Source: Phragmites australis | Taxonomy: Eukaryota > Streptophyta > Magnoliopsida > Poales > Poaceae | Direction: 5' to 3' | Assembly: GCF_958298935.1 (NCBI RefSeq) | Contig: NC_084935.1 | Span: forward strand, 5,776,001 to 5,840,000 | Length of the DNA: 64,000 nt | Part shown: positions 1 through 11,449 of the stretch, piece after piece | Layout of the letters: each line of letters begins with the position of its first letter | How positions within the stretch are numbered: position 1 is the first letter of the stretch | Notes under the pieces: model-generated | What the model was told of the DNA's origin: nothing | The model's database searches: none | Seen by the model: only the letters and a program-made list of their open reading frames with translations | Made by a program: the position numbers and the translations under genes

Positions 1-540
1 ATCTAACAAAACGTCATTGGCAGGGAAGTACCAAATGTTGTTTTTGTTTTCTTGATGAAACAATTCAATACTTATTCTTTGATTGCTATGTTGCTAAATT
101 AATTTGGCGTGTGGTACAAGTTTCTTTTGGTATTAATATTCCATCTAGTTTTTCAAATATGTTTGAAAATTGACTTAATGGGTAGGGGCACGCTCTACCA
201 CTGAGCTAATAGCCCGTCGCGCGGGCCTCCCAAAGGGAGGCCTGCTACGCCAAAAACGAGAAAAACTCAACCAAAAACCTAAGTACCAATTGTTGGTTGA
301 AGCTAGCGCTGTTTGTTGAGCAATATGGCTTAGTTGTAATGATGCTATTTTTAACATAGCACAAGTGTCTACTCCTTTGTAGGTCTTTTTCAAGGGGACT
401 TATTTGATTTGGTTCTGTGCTTTGCTACAGAGGATGGAGGATCGGCAATTCATAAGGGATGCTTGCAGAGTGCTTGAGACTACTTTGATGGAAGTCTTCG
501 CCAAAAATGGGTGGCGTTTTAGTTATCGAATTTGTGCTTG
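1..540 (+). pseudogene. LINE ORF2 C-terminal fragment (zf-RVT region), interrupted
   Basis: Read in frame 3 from base 3, the first 170 bases give a peptide with the C-x-F-C, LFFDC and LIWRVVQ pattern of the zinc-binding region that follows reverse transcriptase in plant L1-type LINEs, ending NMFEN-stop-LNG. The same family pattern resumes after about base 275 with ASAVC, AIWLS, NDAIFN and GTYLIW, and ends with LETTLMEVFAKNGWRF and a stop near 540. In-frame stops (about 169, 330 and 375) and the plastid insertion at 184-275 show that it is dead. The 5' part lies outside the window. Recognition is from family pattern only; I am fairly sure of the class but not of the LINE lineage. Confidence 0.7.
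184..275 (-). other. Nuclear plastid DNA insert: trnI-GAU 5' part plus 16S-trnI spacer
   Basis: The minus strand from 215 down to 184 reads as the first 32 bases of the plastid tRNA-Ile(GAU) gene, including the D-arm stretch TTAGCTCAGTGGTAGAGCG. Bases 216 to about 275 match the spacer between plastid 16S rRNA and trnI, including the short inverted repeat around GGCCTCCC. It breaks off inside the tRNA, so it is not a functional gene. It splits the LINE reading frame, so it entered after the LINE copy. The right end is approximate. Confidence 0.75.
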
Positions 541-809
541 AATAATGTCACTTTTGGATTGGCTTTGAGAATCTTTATCTTTCTATCCGGATTGTCGGAT
601 TTCTTCATATTCTCCTGCATATTAAAAAAAAAGATAGTGAGAAAAGAGATAGGTGTCAGGATGACAAGTAGAGCCTGGGACCACTTGCCAGTGATCACAA
701 ATGCTATTTTATTATGTACGATATCTCTGTACTACTCCTAAGCAATTTGCTTGATATTTTGCAGAGGAAAAATAGACGCAACGCAGCCAAAGCAGATAAA
801 CAATTCATC
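541..809. other. Unassigned spacer
   Basis: This is the gap between the LINE fragment and the duplicated block. I see no coding signal, repeat or RNA gene in it. Confidence 0.4.
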
Positions 810-2175
810 CGATAGAAGTGCCTACTGGGTTAGAGGTCTACTGAAAAGTTTTGAAGTTGTGTACCCAGGTGTCCCAGGTGAGGAACTCTTGGGTCTTCTT
901 CTTTCTTTCTTTTCGCAATTATTGGGCTAAAACATGTCCTATATGCTCACTTTCTGAAAATGCAACGTAACGAATCATTTTGCACTCTGCACACAAGGGT
1001 AGCACATTCGAGACCAAAAATATGTATCTGAAGCGTGCAAGTTGCAACCAGTGCAACGCTGCACTTACCATGCATGCACTGAAGCAAGCACTAGTGAACA
1101 TTCTGGGCTGCAAAACAAAACCAAATTTTGGAACCACCTCACTTTGGTATACTACATAGGGATCTGTACATAGCTCAAGGGAAGTGTAAGAATTTGGATT
1201 TCATTCTATAAAATGGTCTCTGAAGCAATAGGATGTTCCTAGAAAGGTTAGGCAGTGTTTCTTCCTATTCAGATGACAATGATAAGCCCTTTTGGACGAA
1301 AATTCCTGACTTCTTCCTATTTTCAGATAAGGAATGGATAAAAATCAGCATGGAGTGGTCACTTTGCGCATTCGCAGAACCATTATTCAGAATGAAACGG
1401 CTTCCACTAGCCTTGTCTCGCCTCAAATTTCCACTTGCCTCAGTTGAATTCAGTTCAACCAGTTAAAGACATCGCACATGTAAACGCACGGTGATCAGTT
1501 GGCTTTCTTCCCATGCATGTAGGCAAATTTGTTCAGCCATAGACGTTATCCTGGGGTTTGACAAGTACATATAGCTGAATTGCTGAAATAAACTGTAAGA
1601 ATTGTTCAGCCATAGACGTTATCACGCCACGAGACTCTCAAAGGCAACTGGATGGTGAGTATGAACTCTGAAGAAACAGGATGAACCTTCTTTTTTCTAG
1701 AATACAATAGGGTGATCCTAGAAAGGTTAAGCAGTGCTTCTTTTATGGCTTACTCCAGCGATCAAATCCCATTACATTCTGCCATTTTGAGCCCGAGATG
1801 ACAGTGATAAACCCTTTTGGAACAAAACCTCAGCCGTTTTCCATTCGTGGCTCCATTATTCAGAATGAAACGGCCTCTACTGGTCTGGTCTCGTCTCAAA
1901 ATCTCGACTTGCCTCAACTGAATTCAGTTTCATAGCTGGAAGACATCGCACATGTAAATGCACATCATCGATTAGCTTTCTTCCCATGCATGTATCAAAT
2001 GATGAAACAAACTGGTGGCATTTGTCTCCTGTATATCAGAAAAAAATGTACATGATGGTAAGCGAAATTGTTTCAGCCATTGATATCAATATGAAACGTT
2101 TCATTAGAACCATGATGTTATCTATACATCCCCACGATCATTTATAGTGAAATTACAATCCTATAAAATAAGGAC
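810..2175 (+). repeat. Inverted duplicated block, copy 1 outer part
   Basis: This stretch aligns, reversed and in the same order, with about 30000-30965. Anchors are ACTGGGTTAGA at 813, CTCACTTTCTGAAAATGCAA near 946, the AGAATGAAACGGC region near 1390, and CATGATGTTATCTATACA near 2111. Inside it a sub-block repeats directly: about 1230-1521 resembles 1707-1992, both running from TCCTAGAAAGGTTA to TCTTCCCATGCATGTA. The partner near 30.2-30.5 kb has only one such unit. No protein is supported. Position is downstream of the minus-strand transporter gene. Confidence 0.75.
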
Positions 2176-2262
2176 ATGGTTAATAATTCCTTGCCAATGA
2201 CTATATGTGCTAAGTGGCAGTTCATTTCTCGTGGTACTTATGTAGAGATGTTATTTTGGTTA

Positions 2263-4130
2263 GGAATAAGTCTATTTTACTCTCTCGAACTATCACGTTT
2301 GTCCGAATAACTTCTGAACTTTTAAACCGTCCATTTTACTCTCTCGAACTATCAATACCGTTCATTTTACCCCAGAGTGATTTTTCTCGATGGTTTTGAT
2401 GATGTGGTGGTGGTTTCGCCACGTGGTAGTCCTAGTCAGCGTGCTGACATCAGTATTGCTCAGTAATTCAATTTTTCTTTATAAAAATAATTCAATAAAA
2501 TAGATTATTCCAAAAAATAGGTTTTATGTTTCGAAAAAAATCCAAAAAATATAAATGATTTAGATAAATGTTTTAATATGTTTTTAGCTCTATTTTTATT
2601 TCTGTAAATATAATTTAATGTTTCTCTAGTGTAAAAATTATTCCAAAAATGTTAGAATAAATGTTTTAATTTGGAAAATAGTTTTAGAAAATATAGATTA
2701 ATTCTGATAAAGTTTAAAAATATTTTCTTTGATAGAATAAATGCTTTTAATATGTTTTGTGCATATAAAATTAGTTTTAATTCTAGAAAAATTAGGTTTA
2801 ATTCCAAAAAAAATAGTTTTTGTCATTTTTAGTCGTAGTTTCGCGTCCTTTCCAGCCATTTAAAATTCATTTAGCCGTACTTTTGTGCATATTTTGGGCA
2901 TATTTTGGTACATTTTGGGCATATTTGAGCACATTTTGGGCATATTTGCTACATTTTGGTCCCATTTGGTCATATTTTGATCACATTTGGCCATATTTTG
3001 GCACATTTTGGTTATATTTGGGCATATTTTTAGCATATTTGGACATATTTTGGTCATATTTTGGTACATTTGGTCATATTTGGGCATATTTTGGGCACAT
3101 TTGGCCTTATTTTGGACATATTTGAGCACATTTGGGTACATTTTGGCATATTTGGGCACATTTGATCATATTTATCCAAATGTGCCCAAAATGTGCTCAA
3201 ATATAACTAAAATGTGTCCAAATGTGACCAAATATGCCTAAACTGTACCCAAATATGGTCAAATGTGCCCAAATTTAGTAAAAATGTATCAAAAATATGC
3301 TCAAAATGTGTTTAAAACGTGCCCAAATGTACCCAAAATGTACTCGAATGTGACCAAAATGTGGCTAAAATATGTCAAAATGTGGCAAAATGTGCCCCAA
3401 ATATGCCCAAATGTGGCTAAAATATGGCCAAATGTGTCCAAGTGTAACAAAATATTCTCAAAATGTGCTCAAATATGCCCAAAATGTGTCCAAAAAGTAC
3501 AGCTAAATGAATTTTAAACGGCTAGAAACATGCGAAAACTACAGCTAAAAATGTCAAAAACTATTTTTCTGGAATTAAACCTAATTTTACTAGAATTAAA
3601 ACTAATTTTATATACAACAAAACATATTAAAAGCATTTATTTTATCAAAGAAAATATTTTTAAACTTTATCAGAATTAATCTATATTTTCTAAAACTATT
3701 TTCCAAATTAAAACATTTATTCTAACATTTTTTGAATAAGTTTTACACTAGAAAAACATTAAATAATATTTACATAAATAAAAACAAAGCTAAAAACATA
3801 TCAAAACATTTATCTAAATTATTTTATATTTTTTGGATTTTTTCTAAACATAAAACCTATTTTTTGGAATAATCTATTTTCATGAATTATTTTTCTAAAG
3901 AAAAATCGAATTACTGCGCAACGCTGATATCAGCACGCTGACTGGATACGCTTACTAGGACTGCCACGTGGCGAAACCGCCACCACATTATCAAAACCAC
4001 CGAGAAAAACCACTCTGGAGGGTAAAATGAACGGTATTGATAGTTCGAGAGAGTAAAATATACGGTTTAAAAGTTTAGCGGGTTATCTGAACAAACGTGA
4101 TAGTTCGAGAGAGTAAAATAGACTTATTCC
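2263..4130. mobile_element. Foldback element, 1.9 kb, with tandem-repeat core
   Basis: The left end starts GGAATAAGTCTATTTTAC and the right end finishes with its exact complement GTAAAATAGACTTATTCC. The arms stay complementary inward for about 0.9 kb each, sharing the CCACGTGGC and AACTATCAATACCGTTCATT stretches and the AT-rich parts, and meet near 3170. The inner part of each arm is a loose tandem array built on CATATTTGG/CATTTTGG units of about 9 to 18 bases. Flanks TTTTGGTTA and TTTTTATTA match at 7 of 9 positions, a possible Mutator-type target duplication. No transposase is present, so it is non-autonomous. The superfamily is an inference. Confidence 0.75.
2880..3500. repeat. Short tandem repeats in the two foldback arms
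   Basis: From about 2880 to 3165 the plus strand repeats variants of CATTTTGGGCATATTTGG. From about 3170 to 3500 the complementary form CCAAATATGCCCAAAATG repeats. The units are imperfect and their number cannot be set by eye. Open frames on both strands here translate as periodic Tyr/Phe/Trp or Asn/Lys/Pro peptides and are artefacts of the array. Confidence 0.8.
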
Positions 4131-5092
4131 TTTTTATTAAGGATAATTTAGTCAAAAAAAAAATTAGAGTAACAGATTAAAATGTTGCTTTTATAACCAC
4201 AATAAAAACATACAACATCTATTCTTTAAATGTTACTTTGCTAGGCACATAATCACTATTGCCTTGGAATAAAAAACCTAACAGTATGAGGCATAGAAAT
4301 TAGCTAAGGACAAGGAGAGCTACTACTAAATCATAACTTCTAGTAGGGTAGTTGCTATTTTTTGTTTATATGACTCTACTGTAATGATTTTTTTTTTAAA
4401 AAAAACCTACTATGATTTTGATACAGACAATTTTTAGGAAACATATTGGTTATATTTCTAGAGGTTGCTAAAAAGGAAACACAAAAGAAAGATTCTAAAA
4501 GTATATCACTGTTTAGAGAATCTTTAACAAGAATCGGTAACCGTATAATCATAGTCTATGTGATTAATGTTATTTTTTATTTTTTCTTATTTTCTTCATA
4601 GTGAAGTGATGTAATAATAAACATAGGCTGTATACGTCGAAGGATGCAAACACCCGGAACTCTTTCCATTATTAAAAAAAAGAAAAAATTTACGATGGTC
4701 TCAGAGGAATTTAAGCTATCTATTTTTTGATCGGATGATCTAGATTGGTTAGAATACTACTTATTATTTAGAGGTAGTATGAGTAGTATATGTAGTATAA
4801 GGGTATTTTTGAAGAAAAAAAATAGTATGGTAGTTATATATGCAAATTCATATGTTTAATGTTTAGACTGGCCTGAATGCTGATTATTTGGTTGAACGAT
4901 TATTTGTGGATTAGGTATAAAAAAAAGATTGCAGTGCCCTTCAATAATATAGTGGGTAAATATTAACATTACTGTTGTAATTACAGAAATATCCAATCAC
5001 GTGAACGGTCAGATTAAATTTATACTACATCCTACCTACAGATAATATGAACCACCGTAAAAAGATTTAAAAAAAGTGGTAGTTCAGCTGCT
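4131..5092. other. AT-rich insert remnant, no gene
   Basis: AT-rich sequence with no coding frame. With the foldback element it forms the roughly 2.9 kb (about 2173-5092) present in duplicated-block copy 1 but absent from copy 2, where the flanking parts are directly joined. It is therefore probably transposon-derived, but I cannot name a family. Confidence 0.4.
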
Positions 5093-5290
5093 TTCAGAAT
5101 GAATTAATATACTTCCTTTCAAAAGAAGAATGAATTAACATACAAGCTATGTACTGTCCTGAAGAATGCGGCTAGGTTACATTTACAAGGGGATCGCGGA
5201 ATGATTTGCACAGTTCACTATGATCAATAGAAGCCTTCCTGCCCCTATGCTACTTTTGATACATACTCAACACGTTGCTGAGCACCTTTT
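5093..5290 (+). repeat. Inverted duplicated block, copy 1 inner part (3' UTR side)
   Basis: About 5138-5290 aligns with the reverse complement of 29815-29970; shared runs include ACAAGCTATGTAC, GGTTACATTTACAAGG and CAACACGTTGCT. The stop codon of the minus-strand transporter lies at 5496-5498, so this part probably falls in its 3' untranslated or downstream region. Confidence 0.75.
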
Positions 5291-5495
5291 CTCCATCATA
5301 ACTTATTCAGACTACATGAAGCCAAAATGAATTGACCAGGTCCCCCAGCTCGATTCCTCCTTTGCACTATAATGTCGTTACTTCGTTAGTAGCTTCAGGC
5401 TCCAGCAATGGATTATGCTAGAAGAGGCTCCAAGACATGTGTATAAAACTGATAACCAAAGGTTTAGTGAAACTGTAGAAGTGACACCAGCAAAG

Positions 5496-8400
5496 TTATG
5501 CCAGAAGAGGCTCCACCAAAGGTCTTCGTCGAGTATCAGGGAGGTCCATAGTATAAGCTACTATCGCTGAAAGCACTGAACAGACTGCTGGAACTAAGCC
5601 CAGGCCAAGTCTTGTAACTGAAAAGCCAAATGCCATTCCTAAATTCGATTTGATATTGGTACTTCCTGCCATGCAAAATCCCAACATCATCAAACTTTGA
5701 GCTAGAAAAAATACTAAGCCAATTTCGTTTATGTTGATTTGCCAGTGGCCCAGTGCCAAGATAGTAACATTCATTACCTTGATAGGACTCGAGTACATAC
5801 AGAGCTAGTCCACATGAAACTTTGTCAACAAAACTTAATGAGCCATACACAAAAGCACATCCATTTAGATCTTCTCCTACTAAAACACCTTCCATGCTGA
5901 TACTTGTTACCTGGTATCAAGAACACTGGAAAGATAAGAATGTGAAAAGCGAACTCCCATGGCATCACAGATCATACCTTAAAATAAGAAGGCAGAAAAT
6001 TCAACTAAAAGTCTGCAGGATAACACAATATTTAAATCAAAAGAGCATATGAAATGCTCATGATTAGGGATTTAAAAGATGCAGATATATGTCATACAGA
6101 CTACTTGCTGTACAAGGCTAACAACTACATAAGAAAAATATTCTAAGACGAACACAGAAAACAAAAATCGTTAACAATAATTTGACATAGCTTTTGAAAC
6201 ACATGTAATTCAGTTTTTCGATTAATACCATCAAGGTTTTGACAACACACAACATGTTGACACATCGAACTTGAATATGCGAGACACCTTATGCATTTCT
6301 AAAGAAAATATGCCACAGAGTTTTTATCTACCTAGATGGATCCACTGGCCTTGGTTAAAAAAAAAAACTTGATCATGTGTGATCATTTTATTTAATTACC
6401 AATATCAACATTACCATTCCAGTTTTCCAAGTGTCAAATAACATTATCGCGTACACATTATTATGTAGTTTCCCATTCATCTGCTGAACCAAATGGTGCT
6501 GAAGGTCAGGATAAATATATAAGCCAGTGGTATGGAATACCACTATGGCAATACGTATCGGTAGATATACCTTCTTATAGGTATGTTTTTTCTTCAGTAA
6601 TCTTGTTTCTTTAAATTTTACGTCCTTCCAAATTAGGTACACAGTATAATTCAAGTATTATACTATATTAACTCTTTTTTTATAATTGTACCAAGTCAAC
6701 TCTTCGCAATCTAGGTGTTAATCAAAGTTATACTTACTGTCATAAGTGCATTGGCTGCTCCTATTATGATTGAAATGGCATACATGAAGTTGTGCATTCT
6801 GCTTGGTAGAACAACAATTCCAAGACCTGACAATATCCATAGCGCTGCTCCAGCTGAAAAATAAACCTTGAGGCGCCAACTTGACCATCTAGTCTCCTAT
6901 AAACAGTTTAGAACTCCATTGAGTTGAGCAGAAGTACTAAATTAGACGAATTAGACATTAACAAAATAGTCTAACCTGCAATACCACAGATACTATCAAG
7001 CTGCAGATGTAGATAATAGCAGGTACCTGAAAAAGAAAATGAGAAATAATTAATCCAGGGGAAAACATATTAAGAGACAAAGCACTAAATCATGTAAACT
7101 GATATAAGTTATGAAATAGGCGATGGTGTCTTAATTGGGGAAGAATAATAAAAATTATTAAACATCTCTTTCAGTATTCACTATTCAGATTCTTTTGACT
7201 ATGAAGTATGAACTATCAGATTAGCTGGACTGATCAGTGATCACCAAATGTACTGGAGCTCTTACAAAGCTAGCTTAATTTCAGAATCGGACTGAGCTTC
7301 ACCAGCGTTTGGGCATTCAAACTTTTGGCACCTCTTACATCGTTATAATCAGTTATGTTGGATATAATATATCACTTATCTTTTCAAGCATTTAAAATTT
7401 CTACAATATCCATCAGATGAGTACACTTTCACGAGGATATACTAATCATAAAGACAAACTAAATACAAGAGGCAAAAACAAATCTTAAAAAATATAATCT
7501 AGAATGGGTGGGGATAGACCTTACCAATGCTTTGGAGGATTGGTGCATTTCTAAATCATTTATCACATAGAAAGCAAGAAGTGCCTGAAAAAATATAGAA
7601 ACATTATTGCTGCCTGGTTCTCTGGTTGAAGTTCAAATTAGAAGGAAAAAAGCCTGTAGCCAATATCTAGTGAAATAAATGTAATGCAAGTCTATGTATA
7701 CAAGTATACAAGAACATTGCAAGAATCAACAAATGAAGTTTGTCATTTGTCCAGAAAACACACTTGATAATTTGTTAATATCCATGGCTCTAATATATGA
7801 ATAAACTAATTTATAATAAATTTTTGCAAGATCTAGGATGTCCTGAAACCGGTACATTTTAAAATGATCTTATGCAAGTCAAAACAAATGCAATCGTAAT
7901 ATATTCTACAAAAGAAAAAGAATAAAAAATAATTTGAAATAAACGTAATATTCAACACCAGGGAAACGAATGAACTGATCTGTACATTTCATCATCAAAA
8001 TGTGAGACTCGAGACAGATACAACAATTTTTGCTAAGTCAGTAAACAGGGCAATTTACTCTAGAGTACAGTATCTTAATCTATAAGATATAGCCATCACC
8101 ATACATGGTAGAACAATTTTGGGGGTTGAAAAGGAGCACATAAAATACAATTCAACAGTGTAAATAGAATAAAAATATAAATGCTTTTAGAAGTTCCCAA
8201 CAAAAGGTAATTTCAGTCCTATATCACAGAGCAAAAGACTACTAGATACCTGTGAAACATTCGTCACCAATCTAGTAAGAGTATAGACCAGAGCAACTTG
8301 GTAGTACAATACTTTCTTGAACCAGTAGGCCCATGAAATTCTGGAAAGGCTCTTATCCTCAGAATGCTGATTTGACCTAAAGATAAAGAATTTATTCATC

Positions 8401-10132
8401 AAAATGCCAAAAAAAAACGCTTTCAAAAGAATGTTAATTATGAAGGTTTCCGTCTTACCCTGGCTCTTTTGTTCCAATTAAGAAGAAGATGACAAAACAA
8501 GATCCGAGGGAAATGGACACGTAAGCAATCCACCGATACTGACCAAGGTATTAGAAAAATGTTACGAAAATCAAAAAGATGAAACATATAGTAATACATA
8601 TTAGTTAATACAAGAGAGTACCTGAACTATTACGTTCACTGACTGCAATTGAGTAAATATCAGCAAAGCAATGCCATACAGGCTAAGATTTGCAACCTAG
8701 CATAAGCATGGAAATTGAGTACATCAGATGCAAGAATTTTGTTATTTGGACATAATAAAATGAATGTCAGAGTACAGTGTTCTAACCATTGTGAAGGCAT
8801 TACGACAGCTTACAAGTGAAACCCGGCTAGTTGGATTTGATGTCATGCAGTTCACCATTGACCTTAGAAATATGTAAAATATATCCATTAATGAAATGCT
8901 GAAACCATAAAGAAACGTGGAGAAAAGTACTGAAAGAAAGGAGTAATTACATGTGAGCGACTTGAGTAACTGCCCAACCAACATTAAAAATAGCAGCAAA
9001 TGCGCTGTATCCAACAGTCTCCAGAGTAGATGAATTAGTCCCCGTAAGTTTGCAAGGCACACAGCTACCAAAAACAGATGAGAAGGAAATTGCCACTAAA
9101 ATAGAACCTCCTGCATGCCACAGTTTGAAATGGCCAAAACGATCGATCTGTAACAGAAACGGTATGTTTATATATCTACCCCAGAATCATACAAAGTAAA
9201 TGCAGAAAAAAAATCTAGCTTGTGGTGACTAAACAGAAGAGGATCAATGAAAATGTTATCGTATTCCAACTTCTACAGCAGTGCATTATAAATGAATCAT
9301 GTTAATTCTAGTCTCATACCAATTCCCCAACAAAGATTGTTGTGAAGCCATCCGCCAATTGTCCAGAAAGCATGACAACAGCAGCATCGCTGCGAAGGTG
9401 AATTATAAAGTAAAATGCCTAAAATAATCCTGAGACTTTTACTCCCAAGCTTTCATCATCTTAATATTTCTTAAAATCTGGATAAACAAATATGAACTGA
9501 TCCGGCAATTCAATATTTTAGGAAGACTCTACGGCATGTCATTTCTCAGAAAATTAGTTAGCATTTCCCTAATAACTATCATTTCTGCTATTGCCTTGTT
9601 AGTCTTTGAACATGGTAAAGTCTTATTTGTCAATTTCCGAACATTACTAGCACTGGTAACAAAAAGGATCACCGAATTTTTTATGATTAGCTGTGCATAA
9701 TTACATTCAAAAGTTGTCGATTATATTGCTATGAAATAACTTTTGTATCACGTCTAAGACAACTTGAAATTGTACATGAACTTTCTTCGTAATGCATAGG
9801 TAAAATTCCTCTTCTGGTAGAGTGGATAGAGTTAGACTAAAGCTAAAGTGAGTGCATAAATGCCTCCACAGTTTAACATGATTTAGCAGCATGGGAGAGA
9901 ATGGAATATAATCATATACAGTAAAATAGGAGAAAAGGAAATGTAACCCAAAAGGCACATACCTTGGACTAAGTCCCACATCTGTCAAGAACACCAGCAA
10001 ATAGGTGAACCAACAAGATGATGTGATGTCATTAAGCATATGCCCAGAACCATATGAAAGTATCGGCACTCTCCCTAAAGGCTCATCAAAATGAGCTTCA
10101 TTTGTATACTCATTGTCCCTCATATTAACCAT
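5496..10132 (-). CDS. MFSD12-like major facilitator transporter
   Basis: Twelve coding exons on the minus strand: 10132-9963, 9389-9320, 9147-8951, 8862-8787, 8696-8622, 8538-8459, 8376-8250, 7584-7525, 7026-6976, 6896-6738, 5910-5778, 5665-5496. They chain in phase to 455 residues, usual for the family, with about twelve hydrophobic segments. Family hallmarks are SYGSGHMLNDITSSCWFTYL near the N-terminus, VMLSGQLADG, SMVNCMTSNPTSRVSLVSCR, RISWAYWFKKVLYYQVALVY, VLVGEDLNGCAFVYGSLSF and the final TRLGLGLVPA. In animals MFSD12 is needed for cysteine import into lysosomes and melanosomes; the plant members have no settled substrate, so I infer only a membrane solute transporter. The start is the first ATG in frame; a second ATG lies three codons later. 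Exon 2 begins so that the usual SPRD reads SPSD. The 3' UTR overlaps a duplicated block. Confidence 0.88.
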
Positions 10133-11420
10133 TATTCGAAGTTAACAAGGCTACAAAAGTATCAACTGCACCACAATGGCAATCATGTTAAATTCAGTAA
10201 TCAGTGCCTAACTAGCACAGTATCACTCTCAACTTCCAAGAGACCGAACAATACTGCAAATTTGCCATCTATAAGTCTGGTCAGGATGAATATTCATGTT
10301 ACTCATGAGTTTATGATATAAAATTTTCATCTTAACACCAAATTTCCAGTCCATCAAAAGTATATTCGAATTAATCAAGTGACAACATGCTGTTACATAC
10401 ATGAGCAGATAGTTGTGAACTGTGTATATCATACCTACAGTAACCGAACATGCAGGATAACAGATGCCGTCGTTAATATTTGCTAGTTAGTGAGAGGCTT
10501 CAAGCTATGTCAAACGAGATTCAAGTTTCACTTTGGACTGCATGACTGATCCTAATATGCCCTGTACTATTGTTCTGCAAGAAACGCGAAACATGAACCA
10601 CCTTACTAACGGCAATTGGGAAAGTACAACCGTTGCACAAAGCTCAGCCCGTCTTAAACAGACCATCCAAATCGAAGACACGCTCCTTTGTCCAGCTCTT
10701 ACGGGCAACATCAACTACTTCTTCAGTGCGCCAAAGTTAAGGAAGAAGCGAAATGACCCGTGATAAGATATATTCGCATTTCCACTGACCATGGGGAATC
10801 GGCTGACCTCACCTTTCCCATTCCCTTTCGTTTCTACTTTTCCTCCAAAACTAACCCGAATCCAAAGGAGAATCCCCACATAGTGTATGCACCTCACGCC
10901 CACACATCCAGCCCTACCCAAAGTTTTGCAACCAAGATTCAAACAGCCACGAAACTTGATTAAAATTTTGCAAAAGGCGAGTTTTTGTGCAGCCCAAGTC
11001 AACGGGAGTGCTGCCTACAGACTCTAAGAAATATATCATCTCCTATCCCATGTTCGCACGAAACGAGAGGACCTCAACTCCAATTCCATGGCGATCAGCC
11101 GGAGTATGCAGCCACACCAAATCCCACCCCAAGAACCTCGGAACCGACCAAACAGAGACAAGGAGTCTGCAGGAACTCACCAGCAGCGGCGAGGGTCGGC
11201 GCCCGCGCGGTTCGGGGTCAGGATTTTCCGAAAGAAGGAAGGCCCCGCAGCAACTATCTCTGGCGGAGAGGAGGCCGAGGGTGACGGGGAGGAACGTCGC
11301 GTGGACGGCAGGGTGGGGCGGGACTGCGGGAGAACAGAAGCGGGGACGCAATCACGGAACAGAGAGAGAGGAGGACCAAAAAAGTTTGGGAGGGGGCGCC
11401 GAGTGCACCGAGCGTAAGTT
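10133..11420 (-). promoter_or_regulatory. Transporter 5' region with a probable 5' UTR intron
   Basis: The minus strand becomes GC-rich at about 11.0-11.45 kb, as expected for a grass gene's 5' end. It contains a good splice donor CTG|GTGAGT at about 11190, and a possible acceptor GTGCAG lies at about 10168, just upstream of the transporter ATG. A noncoding first exon is therefore likely. Short GC-rich open frames in both directions at 10985-11630 do not resemble any protein I know. Confidence 0.4.
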
Positions 11421-11449
11421 TTGAGGCGGGGCTGACGTGAGGCTCGCCG

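Noticed and set aside
184..215. A tRNA-Ile gene start on the minus strand
   Set aside because: Only the first 32 bases of plastid trnI are present, followed by unrelated sequence; it is a plastid-derived fragment.
2820..3517. Several open frames on both strands with Tyr/Trp/Phe or Asn/Lys/Pro periodic peptides, and the idea of a CRISPR-like array
   Set aside because: They arise from the tandem array of the foldback element. Units are contiguous and degenerate, without spacers, in a eukaryotic genome.
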